DNA of 64,000 bases from Climacteris rufus (Eukaryota; Chordata; Aves; Passeriformes; Climacteridae): NCBI GenBank assembly GCA_013398175.1, contig VZRZ01005945.1, forward strand, positions 152,619-216,618. The letters run 5' to 3'. The notes beneath the pieces were generated by a model. That model did not search any database. It saw only the letters and a list, made by a program, of their open reading frames with translations, and was not told where the DNA came from. Of the stretch, positions 25,401 through 36,305 are shown one piece after another. The translations under genes were made by a program, and so were the position numbers. The first letter of the stretch is position 1; every line of letters begins with the position of its first letter.

Positions 25401-27487
25401 TGACAAATTTAATGTAGACCCTTGCATTTCCCTGTAGATACTGCTAAATTCTGCTCACAGAAAAAAAGCAAAAGTACTCCTCTTATTTCAGATCTGGCAT
25501 TGATACCTTCTACTTAATAATAAGTACAATATTCCCAAGGAAAAGCGTAAACTACACCATCATACCAATTCAGCTTATAGAGTTTCTGGCTGGGTGTTCT
25601 TAGTGTTTCTCTCTCTCTTTCTATTCTAAAGACAATTCTCACCTTGAATTCACCTTTAGTCCCTGATCCAGCATTTCCAGTCATCATTTATATATTGCAC
25701 CCTAGTAGGTGACATTAAAATCTATAAGAAAAATGTGTAGAACAATTGTGCTTTCAGTGTTAATCTGCTTTTAATGGAGTATTTGCTTTTAGCAGTCTGA
25801 AACCATCTCCTTGTCTTGATCTCCTTTTAATCTAATGCATCTGGAGAAATGCTAAAAACCTCATTCATTTGTTTTGTAAATGGATAAAACATTCTTTGCT
25901 CATCTTCTGTGTATGTGCATTGGAGTAGCTTTTATTCATTTCAATCCAACATTCTGGTAATTCCAAAGTTCCAAAATGTATCTGTTTGGATAATATTATT
26001 ACCTGGTCGGTTTGTAAGTCTCTTTTGCTGACTTCAACAGGACCATTTCTGTCTACTTCCATGGACCAGGATTTTCTTGGGCATTCTCTGAAATAGACTT
26101 TGTTTTTAACCAAAGTCGTGTGACTTATTTGTATTTGTGCAAGTTTTTTTAGTCTATTTTAACCTTTAATTGCAGTCCAATGAACTTGGTTTAGTTGCCA
26201 TTGCCTTTCTGGATCTTACCTGCATTTTTCTTGGCTCAACAAAGCGTGAGCAACTGTTATAAGATAGACTACTGCACGTGGATAACCCATTTTGTACGAG
26301 CAGAGAAGTTTATAAGTGTCTTAGTTAAGGGCTTAGTTCTCCTGTTATGTATGCTGAAATTCCAAAACACTGACAGAAGTTTCTAAACAGATAAAGAATC
26401 TTATGCTAAAACAACATGAGAAAAAAAAAATTAGCATCTGACTAGATATTTACAGGCTAAATCAGAATGTCAAGTGACACCCTGGATAAACCAGGATTTG
26501 CCAATACATGACTAATGATCCAGTACAAACTGTGCTTGCCTAATTTTTCAGCTGTATAATGTTTTTCCACATTAATTTTTTCTATATTTTTTCTATTTGA
26601 ACTTCTCTGGGCAAACAGCTGTGCATAGCAGGATGCTGACTTGGTTGTGCAGGAGTGATTTATAAAGGTATTGTACGAAGGCACACATCTCAGGACCCTT
26701 ATTCAATTTTTACACGATTTCTTAGACAGATTCTTATTATAGTTGATGTAGGCTTTTAAAATATTTGACTGAAAGCATATTCATTATTTGAATTTTGCAT
26801 TACTCCTTCATGCAAAACATATCCCTGATTACCCCAAAAGTATTTAAATACTTGTAAACATGAATAGTGTTATTGGTTGTTATTTTATCTCACTGACTCC
26901 ACTGTCCTGCTGCTTTCAAGCAGTGCATTTCAGAGGATATCTCTTAAGTCAGATGCCTGTTTAAACACCTTCCTGATGTACAGCCTAATTCCGTCCTTGT
27001 TACTTGAGTGGTTCTTTTGGATTTTAATCCAAAGTAATTATTTTACTTTAACTGCCAACATATATGTTGGAGATTAATTATTAATTATCACTTCTCATCT
27101 CAGCTTCATAACAAAAATCACTAGTGTCACCACTCCAGGATAATTTTTAAAGACATAATCCACTAAACTGGGGTGTTTAACTACCAGCACAGTGGCAGTT
27201 ACCCAGAACTAAGTTATTGCGCTGTTTTGAGTTGCAGGTTCACATGACTCTAATTAAAAAAATCTGTTTCAAAAATGGCAGGATAAGAAGCAAACTAGTA
27301 AAAAAGAAAAAAAAAAGAAAGAACATGCCATGACATTCCTATTCATCTATAGAATATCCACTAAACTGCTTCTTTGTGAAAAGTGTTGCATCTTCATTCC
27401 TTGCTTGTATTTCCCAGGCCCTGATAAAACAAGGAGGCAATCCAAGTGCTTTGTGCTGCTAACAGGTTTTCCTTGAAATGAAAGAAT

Positions 27488-27538
27488 ATAGGTATGGGTT
27501 ATGTTCTTAGAAGAACATAGGAAGAACATAGGTATGGG
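27488..27538. repeat. 11-bp direct repeat enclosing a palindrome
   Basis: ATAGGTATGGG occurs at 27488 and again at 27528. Between the copies is the palindrome ATGTTCTT-AG-AAGAACAT, followed by another AAGAACAT. This may be a small slippage or insertion scar. No known element is recognised. Confidence 0.8.
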
Positions 27539-29063
27539 CTCTTCTAATTATGCTTTATGTACAAATGGAGGTGTTTTGAACTTGAAAACGCTTTAGATGT
27601 CACGACATCATGCTCCCAGCACATCCAGATGTGAGGGGAGGATCTATGAAGCAAGACCACATGCTCAAGAGACAGACACCAGGCCTTGAAGAGGACAGAT
27701 TTCTTCACTATGTTTTGCCATCCTATTGCCCAATATACTGTGTATTGCAGAGCCCACTCTCAGCTGCCAAAATGCCTCCTTTGACTGAGACAAACTTGGG
27801 AGCCCATCTGTGAAGTCTATTCCCAGGACCAGGCATCTATATTTAGGCACTGTCACACTTGAAGTGTAGGAAGATTAGGGGGTTGTTTTATTTTTTTTTT
27901 TCCTACTGTTGGTCAGGTGGATCAGGAATTTACCTTAACATTTTAACCAGGTTGAATAGATCTTCCTCTGTCTTAATAAAAAAACGGGATATGTGAGCAC
28001 TGTTTCCTTTCTTTGCTAAAATCCTCTCCCCAGGAATTTGGAAAAAAACGACAGCTCCCAAAAAAAGATATATTTTATAAAATTGTAAGACTCGATCAAA
28101 AATTCTGGATTGTTCTTTAATTTTTCCTATATATTCCTGGTTTTAATTTTCTTTGGATTAATTTTTAACCATTTGGGACAGACATTTTCAAGCTGGCAAA
28201 AATAGTAGTAAGAAAGATAAAAAGTATACAGACATTTTACTGAAACGAAAGGCACTTTCCATCTTCCCAAAACCTGTCTGTCAACACAGAGAAATATGTA
28301 AAAAATGTGGGACAAACAAGCCATATGTTTTGCTTTTCATGCATCTGGCAAAAATGTGATTTCTTTTGCCATGTTTCTCCTGTGATGAGAATTTATTTCA
28401 CAAAACTGACATCACATATTTCTTCTCATTTCTTTCTGAGTCCTCATATTTACCTAAATCTGCTATTCCACACTGTCCTTTTATTAGTGTCCCGGTGCCT
28501 TTTCTCTGAGGTCATCAGCAAATTTCACTGGTCCATGACATTGCGAAAATTGCAGGAGAGTCTTTAATCCAGTGGAAAATATAACTAGATCCAAGAGCTG
28601 AAATTGTAAAAAAATATGGTATAATAGCTTAATAGGGTGGTTTATTAATAACCTAGGCATTTTTCTTCACCATGATGGCCTTTTAGGATATCTTGTTGAA
28701 AGATGTTTACTGGTTCAATCAAAAATTATCGACACACTGCAAATTCATTGGCTTACTTCTTCAGTTTATGAAGTGAGAGTTTTAAATAGTGGTCTCTATT
28801 GGTCTTGAAATACAATAAAATATAATATCTCCAACAATCCTTCAGAAAATTTGGATCATGTCTGATCTTCCCTAATTGTTTCTTCCGATATAAAATGTAT
28901 GAATCATTTTTTTTATTTACACAGTACCATAACAACCTATTCATTCCCTCATTTGTTTCTTCTTCCATAGTTCTGGTATCACAATAATTTCTTATTTTTT
29001 TAGCTTCAGTTCTCAAAGTGTCCTCAGACACAGGATTTATTTCAGTCTGTTCTATTCCACTAT

Positions 29064-29610
29064 TGTGGTTTAACCCCAACTTGAACGCAGCCCTACACAG
29101 TCACTCACTCATCCTCCTCCAGAGGGATGGGAGAGAGCATCAGAAGAGTAAAAGTGTGAAAATCTGTGAGCTGAGATAAAGACAGGTCAATAGGTAAAGC
29201 AAAACCCAGACACAAGCAAAGGAAAACAAGGAATTCATTCCCCACTTTGAATGGGCAGTCAGGTGTTCAGACATCCCCAGGAAAGCAGGGTTGCATTATC
29301 TCATGTGATACTGTTTTTGGAAGACAAATGATAGAACTCGGAATCTCCCCTCACTTCCTTCTATTCCCATCAGGTTTCTGTGCTGAGCATGACTCCATAT
29401 GGTCTGGAATATCCCTTTGATCGGTTGGGATCAGCTGTCCCAGCTCTGGGCTGTTCCTGCCCTGCTCATCTTGCACCCCCAACTTACTTGCTGGTGGGAT
29501 GAGGTGAGAAGCAGAGAAGACCTTGGCTGTGTGTAAGACCTGCTCAGCAACAGCATAAACATCCCTTAATTAACACCGTTTCTTGGACAAATCCAAAACA
29601 TAGTCCCATA
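29064..29610 (-). mobile_element. Solo LTR, same songbird ERV family, antisense
   Basis: Read on the minus strand, this is the same LTR family as 10005-10588. Plus-strand landmarks are: TGTGGTTTAACCCCAACTTG (29064), the complement of the 3' LTR end; GTAAAAGTGTGAAAATC (29147); GAGATAAAGACAGGTCAATA (29173); AACAAGGAATTCATTCCCCA (29226); GAATATCCCTTTGATCGGTT (29407); and ACAAATCCAAAACATAGTCC (29587). The usual ATTAAA signal has decayed here, because the plus strand reads GTCAATAG. The TATA region is also lost. The 5'-most 35 or so bases of the LTR are missing or unrecognisable beyond 29610. No ERV genes flank it. Confidence 0.85.
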
Positions 29611-30784
29611 AATTAAAATGGTGGTATACAACTAAAAAAATTTCCTTGAATAGATTCCAAAAAACATCACTAACAGTAAATATATAGTCATTGTATTTAA
29701 AATGTAAATTAATAACCACAGCTACAGTAATTATATAGAGTAACTCTACATGGCAAAGCAAGTTATAGTAGTTTATTGAATTCAGTTAGATGGATAACTT
29801 TAGAACTCAGCCATGATATTGCTAGGCTGTTCTTACAGACTCTTATTATCCTGTTCTATATCATCTGTTCAAACCATATGCTTGCAAAATATTCACAGTT
29901 CAGAAATTTTAGGTTGACTACCTCTGAATTGAGCATGTTTGCAAATATTTGTAAGACAGAATCTTAATTTTAAACACTAAATTTTTTACACTATGAAGCT
30001 TTTTCCTTCTGAGCAATAGCTTCTGGGCACTCATTCAAAAAATTAACTAAAATAACATTTTTCAAAATTGTTATACCCCAAATAAAGCAAAAAAAGAGAA
30101 AAAAATTAAAGAAGGGCATAAAGAAATAAACTGTTTTCGTTGACTAAAGTGGCACCACATGTAGAGGATGAAATAGCTCAGGCAGAGATTTCTTTCTGTT
30201 TCTAGGTCCTCTGTACATCATCTACCCATTTTCCACAAACCAACAGCCCACAGTTTTGGCATGCAAAATTGCCAGACCATTTGGTGCAATCCTGAGGGCT
30301 CAACTCAAAACCAAAGGTTTTCTTCTTAACATTTCTCAATCCACTTCCGCTATACCATTATTCCACAGAATATCAACAAGCAGAAACTGATGAAATGGGT
30401 TCAATTTTCAGTTATAACAAAATGGCATAATCTGATTGTTTTCAAAGGATGTGTGCCAGTTTATGCCAGAAGAAAATGTGACCCATTATTAATAATGAAA
30501 ATACAATTATAAACTCCAGAACAATATTCTGTAGATGTACTGATTTCTGATAGAAGTGTAACATGTCATTTAAATGAAAGCCTTCAAAACATCTTGCTGT
30601 TATACCTCAAACCTATATTCTTTGCATCCCAAAATTTTCTTTAGTAATCTAAACTATTGGAACAGCTAAAATGTGAAAAAGTTCATTGCATATATAAACT
30701 AGCAACACTGAAACACTAAATTAGTGGTTGCTATAAACTCATCCTGATAATTAATACTGAAGGAAATTATTTTTTTTTCTCACC
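29611..30784. other. AT-rich spacer, contains first copy of a 44-bp dispersed repeat
   Basis: Nothing recognisable except the short repeat at 30316-30359, which is listed separately. Confidence 0.5.
30316..30359. repeat. 44-bp dispersed repeat, copy 1
   Basis: GGTTTTCTTCTTAACATTTC... to ...TATACCATT matches 32786-32829 with about three mismatches in 44 bases. Similarity stops on both sides. The family is unknown. Confidence 0.75.
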
Positions 30785-31094
30785 GACTCAGAATTGTAGT
30801 ATCATCAAGGACAGAAAAGACCTCTAAGATCATTAAGCCCAATCATAACTCAGTACCACCAGGTTCACCACTAAACCATGTTCCCAAGTGCCACATTCAC
30901 ACACCTTTTGTACACCTCTAGGGATTATGATTCCACTATTTCCCTGGGCAGACTATTCCAATGCCTGACTAACTTTCCAGTGATGATTTTTTTTCTAATA
31001 TCCATTCTAAATCTCCCCTGGCACAATTTGAGCCTGCTTCCTCTCTTCCTGTCGCTTGTTACCTGTGAAAAGAGACTAATACCCACAGGTAGAG
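30785..31094 (-). mobile_element. CR1 LINE 3'-end fragment, antisense
   Basis: The plus strand reads as the complement of a CR1 3' region. It starts with a decayed tail (ACTCAGAATTGTAGTATCAT), then GAAAAGACCTCTAAGATCAT, CACTAAACCATGTTCCCAAG, CTATTTCCCTGGGCAGACTA, TTCCAATGCCTGACTAAC, TCTAATATCCATTCTAAATC, and stops soon after TGTCGCTTGTTACCTGTGAA. The element is therefore on the minus strand and 5'-truncated near 31094. It belongs to the same CR1 type as the outer element at 48480-49325, and serves as an uninterrupted reference for it. Confidence 0.87.
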
Positions 31095-34000
31095 TTCATT
31101 CAGTCCTAAAAGAAATGGAGAAGTGACTCTACCTTTTTGCACCAGGCACGGTGAAACTGTAGATGTCTAGCTAAATCTGCTACTTGGTTTGTAGACAGCT
31201 GCATTTTGATGAGGTGAATCCAAGGCTTGTACAAAAGAATAATCTCACAGTGATCCCAGATGCATATCACTAAATTGTGGACAAATGAGTCTTCAAATTT
31301 ACTTAGGAAAAGAAAACTTATTTCAATTAATAATCTTATTCTCCCATTCTCTACTCAATATTGTAACTGTACTTTTTATGAAACTCTTGTGCTATTTATT
31401 ACACTTATCATCTAGACTTTAATTCGCCTTACACATTTATTGTTATTATAGCTAAAGAACTGTACAATCAATCAATTCATATTGCAAGAATACCCACAGG
31501 GCATAATCAAAACTTGGACCACATACAACCACGTAAAATGCAGCAGTTGTACTAGAATAGATAGCATCCATCTGATCTGAAATACAAGAAGTCTGCTGGC
31601 TTGAGATAAGGATAGCTGGTATCAAATATTTTCTGAACTATGTAAAAATATATTGTTTGTTCCTTCTCCCTCCTAAATTCAGCAGAAAATAACCACAAGA
31701 GTTATAAAGAGTACATCTGAGCCATTTGTTCACATCTGTGCCTTGTCCTGCAGAATGTTTTGGGTATACACAACTGCCTGGGATTGTTTTCATTATATTT
31801 ATTTTGGAAAACCAACCCTCCATCATGGCAGTGTTACAGGAGAACCAGAACAATAATTCCACCCTGAGTTCTATGTTGTGGAAACCAGGTGGTTTAGAAC
31901 TTTTAGGAATTCAAAGCTGTGCTGCCACTAGTTTGATCATATTGACCACTGGCATGTCTTTGTTTCCTCTCCTTTTATCTCGGTAAATGTTGACACTGCT
32001 CATTGTTTGTGAACCTCCTTAGTAAACAGATTTGTTTTTACCACTAGCCTACCATGTGGACTCTAAGTAGTAAATAACAAAAAGGAGTGTTGCTTTCTGT
32101 AGCCCAGTACATCTGGCACTCATGTATTCATAGCACCTTTAAGCATATCGATCTGATTTTTCTGCAGCTTGCAAAGATATTTACAGTTTCAAATTTTTGC
32201 AATACTTTCCAAATGGATCATGTATATTATTTAGTCATTGATAGGAATGGCATTTGGTGTCCTTTTCTTGGAAAAGCAAATATGCAGAAACTTTAAAAAT
32301 AAATTCAGCCTGCAGGAAAATACTATGAATGCGGGGTACTGGGAAATATCTCTCTAAAGGAGATTTAGCTATTAAATTTCTGAGATGGCATGTTGGAATG
32401 TCAGATGGGAAAAGTGGTTTCATCACCATCCTACAAGGGTGGGCAGTGTAGTGTAGGCTATTAATATTAAACAGATTTACTTTTTGTGAAGTGGAGGTTT
32501 AGTCTCCTGGAGCATTGCCTAGAATGGTTCACTTTGCTGACTGGGTGAAACAGGACAAAAGGCAACTTTCACATCTCAGCCCTACTACAAAAAAAAAACC
32601 AAAAAACTGAGCTACATGGTAAGTGTGAACAAAAGATATGAAGTGGGATGATTTCTTTCATGATTTGGTTTGTGGGTTTTTTTTGTCTCAAGAAATTCTA
32701 AGTACCTTTGAGAAGGGGAGTCAGAGAGTAGTTTCACATAGAAGCTGAAGGGTTTTTGGAAAGCAAAACTCCACAGAGGTGGTATGGTTTTCTTCTTAGC
32801 ATTTCTCAATCCACTTCCATTATACCATTCTGTGAGCAGGTTTACCAATGTTTAAAATATGTTTCATTGCTCCTTTTTCTTTTGACACTTTAACTGGATC
32901 AATGGTTGGCTCCTTTTGTTATCTGAGACAGTGAATGGAATAGGCAAATGCAACATGCAAACAAATAGTCTTCGAATTGTAAACTGAGGAATAAAAAATG
33001 AGTTGATCTCACCAATGCCATAACTAAACCAGAATGGTTTGCTGCTTTTTAAGAAAAGTTGAGAGTGTCAAGAAATTTGATGTAGTTACTTTTCTAATCA
33101 ATAAATAATATAAATAACTATTAGTTTAAGGTCAGAAATTTTTACCTTTATCAATCTAAAAATGGTTTTCATATGATATCTTTCTTGAAGAATTGTCTAA
33201 AAATATTCATATGGTTTTGCAGTGGAAGAGGGTGGTTCTTTGGGTGGTTTTTTTTGGTTTTTTTAGTTGTTTTTTTTTTAAATATTACTTTTGTCAAGTT
33301 GTTCTGCTTTCTTACCAAAGTAAAAAAGGAGGAGATAAATCTGCAACAGGAGCAATAAGCATTGTTAGGAAATGGAGATTTTCCAGAAATTTCCCCTATT
33401 CAAGAGTTGTTTGGTGTCAATAATTAGGAAGAAAATATTTAAAAATTATTTTACATATTGTATTTTTCTCTCACTAAAATATATGTTGAATAGATCTTTA
33501 CTGCACAATTACGAGGCTTTATTTCAAGGAATCATATTTATGTGCACCTAATTGATTTTTGGTGACTTGCTTGGAGTAATTAGAAAACATATTTTAGAAA
33601 CTGTCATCCAATACAGAAATATTATTAGAAATAGAATATTGTTTGAATAGAAAACTTCCCTATATATGAAATTCTCTGCTCCAAGCTGCCCAGCTCAAGT
33701 ACCTGGTGGCTTAAGATACATTTTTTGTACAATTTGTACATTTTTTGTACAATTTTGTTGTACAGTCTACTTTCAAGAGTATTGAAATATCTTACACTTA
33801 GTAAAAAAATATTATTAAATCCCCTGGAAGCAATAGAGTATGTATGACCACTATTATTCTTCCAGTTTAAATCAAAATAAACTTAAATAGAACAAACAAA
33901 ACTCAGAATCTCATCTTGTAAGGACGAGAGGTTGAAACTTCCACTGTTTTTTTCCACACTCTGAAACCTGGGTGAATTAAAGCTCATATTGGGTTGGTGC

Positions 34001-34270
34001 CAGTTCCCTAAAGAATGAAAGTAATTCAGAGATATTCCCAATTTAGTGCTTCTTATTTTCTCATCTGAGGGGATTTGTCAGTATGTGAAGTCTTGGTTAT
34101 TTGGTTTTATCTGTTTGGCTTCTTTGAGGAATCTTTCTTCCTGTGATACACTTTGTAAATTGGACAATTATCAGAAAGACACTATTTCCTACTTAGGCTC
34201 TTTAGCCAAACTTCGTGCAAAATGATCACACACAGATGAGCCAACCTTTGCCATAGGTTTGATTCAGTCA
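31095..34270. other. AT-rich spacer with second copy of the 44-bp repeat
   Basis: No gene or named repeat. It contains the 44-bp repeat copy at 32786-32829, a T-rich patch near 33249-33280, and a local duplication of TTTTTTGTACAA near 33720-33760. Confidence 0.5.
32786..32829. repeat. 44-bp dispersed repeat, copy 2
   Basis: Same orientation as 30316-30359 and 2,470 bp downstream of it, with about three differences. The shared core is CATTTCTCAATCCACTTCC. Confidence 0.75.
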
Positions 34271-34273
34271 GTT

Positions 34274-34313
34274 GTTTTTTGAGCACTGAGTCACTGAGTC
34301 ACTGTTTTTTGAG
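34274..34313. repeat. Short GAGTCACT repeat with two AP-1-like sites
   Basis: GTTTTTTGAG occurs at 34274 and 34304 and encloses CACTGAGTCACTGAGTCACT. This creates two perfect TGAGTCA motifs (34287-34293 and 34295-34301), the AP-1 consensus. Whether they bind anything is unknown. Confidence 0.6.
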
Positions 34314-34406
34314 TCTATGTGTATATATATATACCCTTCCATGTATCCTGTCTCTCATGCCTAGGATCAGTAAATAATATTGTTGCTAAGGAAATAATCC
34401 TGCTAT

Positions 34407-34499
34407 TTATATATATATGTATATATATGTGTATATATATATACACACATACACACACACACATATATATATACATATATTTACATATATACACACACT
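34407..34499. repeat. Compound TA/TG/CA microsatellite
   Basis: Runs of TA pass into TGTA, then ACAC, then TA, then ACAC again. It includes the perfect palindrome GTGTATATATATATACAC near 34430. A smaller TA run lies at 34321-34334. Confidence 0.9.
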
Positions 34500-34549
34500 A
34501 ATAGTACTACTTTTCATTTCTGTTCATGCGTTACATTATTTTAAGAAAA

Positions 34550-35010
34550 GCTACTGGGTCAGGTGAGGCTCCCTGGGTGGAAAATTCTTTCCTTCTTCAG
34601 AAATTATTTAGTTCATTCAGAGGAGACAAGCTTTCAGAGACTGAAAGTTGGCCAGCAAAGAGTCAAAAATCATAGAAAAGTCCCCACACAACCGAGTGGG
34701 AGTGCTTGCTGAGAGATGCAGCAGACAGAGACAACCAGGCATCAGAAATGAGGAAAGAAACTTCCCCAGGGCCAGAAAGAGCTGTGCCAACTTTGCTGCA
34801 ACTTGAAGCTACTGAGCTGGCCAGAAACTGAGAGGATCCCTGCAGAGGCACAGTGGAGAGTTGTATATAAAGCTTTTTTTCTGTATTGTGTTTGACTGAG
34901 TTGTGATGAGCTGTATTTCCAGAGTTGTCTTAATGTGTATTCTAATTAAATCTGGCTTTCTTCAGGTTAAAAGTCTTTCAGACTGTCTGTGCAGATCCAC
35001 CTCAAAGGAT
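34550..35010 (+). mobile_element. Candidate LTR-like element with TATA box and polyA signal
   Basis: The block is richer in GC than its flanks and has a promoter-like order. TATATAA lies at 34864-34870 and ATTAAA at 34945-34950, about 75 bases apart, followed by a short U5-like segment rich in CTTTC. That spacing and order fit an LTR with U3, R and U5. I cannot fix the ends, saw no target-site duplication and do not recognise the family. An ordinary promoter-like sequence is the alternative. Confidence 0.35.
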
Positions 35011-35685
35011 TAGCTGACTCCAAGTACTTTCAAAACATCAGAGACTCTTAAAGTAAAAGCTCTGACTTAGCTTTTGGGCAAGAATTAACTGTAGGCTGTG
35101 TAGGCTTGTATGTATGTGTTTATTTATGTATGTATATGTGTTTGTGAGTAGGCATAAAGACATCCAGCCTAACTTTGGTGAATTGCTTTGGTTCAATACA
35201 AGTTCTCTATAACAATAGGAACTTCAGTGTGGACCAGTTTATTCTGCTTTTTGGATAGGCCAGGCTTATCTGCCCAGATATTATTGAAATGCAACCACAC
35301 ACTACACAAAGCTACGGATGAGAAGACACTATCATTGTACAAAACATATTGTATTTTGTTGTGCTATATTTCCAGTCTAAGCAACACAAAGTCAGTTTCA
35401 CGGACATAATGTTTTTGGGGGGGATGTTATTTTCAGGACTGTTGTACAAGAATGCACCCTGTGGGACCACACTCACAGAAATGAGCCACATGTAGCCGTG
35501 TACAGAATTTTCAATACAGTTAATCCTCACACTTCTAATTCCATAACGATATTTTGTCTCCATAATATCATAGTAGCAGGGGGTGGTAGTAATGAGTGAC
35601 TATTACATCAATGATCTATTTATCTGGTTTGAATTTTGCTTTAACTATTTGTTCACAGTAAATCAAGGGTTCTTAGCCTAACACT
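35011..35685. other. Spacer with weak TATG-rich patch
   Basis: A loose TATG/TTTA repeat lies at about 35107-35150. Nothing else is recognised. Confidence 0.5.
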
Positions 35686-36305
35686 GGCTCCAGGGGCCTG
35701 CTCGAGGCCACTCAGCGTTATTCTGGGAGTGACCCTGGTTTCCTGGGGGCTGCCGCTCGCAGTTTCCCCAGACACAGGGTGTACTCCGGCAGCTCTGTTA
35801 GTGCTGGCTCCTCTGGGTGAGAGAGCCCCGGGCCGATGTCGCGGTGCAGGCGAGAATAAAGGCCAGAGAGAAGGGCCCTGGTGTGATTTCCAGCTCTTTT
35901 ATTTCATGGGGAGAGGCAGCAGGAAAGGCAGGAGAGGGTCTGGGGTCCAGGAGAGGCGGTGCAAGAACCAGGAAGAGCTGAAGGCTTCAGGGACCAGAGA
36001 GGAATGAAGGGGAACAGCAGGGGATTTATAGGGACACAAGCAGGGGACAGTAACCAACTGGGGTACAAGGATTTACATGGAACCAATGGAGAACTGAACA
36101 GCAATGAAGTTTCTAGAACTTAACCTTATCCAGAACGTGAGGTAATATAGTAACTAACCAATGAACTGAAACATGTAAAAGAAATTGCAAGGGCTGCTGG
36201 GGGTGAGCCAGAGAGCTCACCCTGACCAGGAGTGTGACTCAGGCCATGGCAGCCTCAGGCTGAACCCACCAGTGTTGAGCCTCTGGGGCTGAGGCTTTTG
36301 CCACA
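35686..36305 (-). mobile_element. GC-rich ERV LTR, antisense
   Basis: A sharp island of GC-rich sequence in AT-rich DNA. Read on the minus strand it starts TGTGGCAAAAGCC (near 36305). It has a TATAAAT box (complement at 36024-36030) and, about 120 bases downstream, AATAAA (complement at 35898-35903). It then runs through CTGGCCTTTATTCTCGCC into a GC-rich U5 ending near CTGGAGCCA (35686). The order TG-TATA-AATAAA-CA fits a retroviral LTR of about 620 bp, probably of a betaretrovirus-like (ERVK) or related avian group. The exact ends and target-site duplication are uncertain. No gag/pol/env follows. The frames at 35729-36007 and 35904-36104 are products of its GC-rich composition. Confidence 0.6.

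Larger units (their letters stand above)
18182..29063. other. Long AT-rich spacer with homopolymer runs and one unresolved base
   Basis: About 10.9 kb without a recognised gene, RNA or named repeat. Small items seen are: T15 near 18803; a T16-G9 junction at 19447-19471; one ambiguous base N at 20668; a short hairpin TCTTCTCTG-AG-CAGAGAAGA near 22463; and a short palindrome inside an 11-bp direct repeat at 27488-27538. The ORF-sized frames here (up to 123 codons at 23235-23606, minus) show no domain or coding bias that I can see. Confidence 0.5.
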
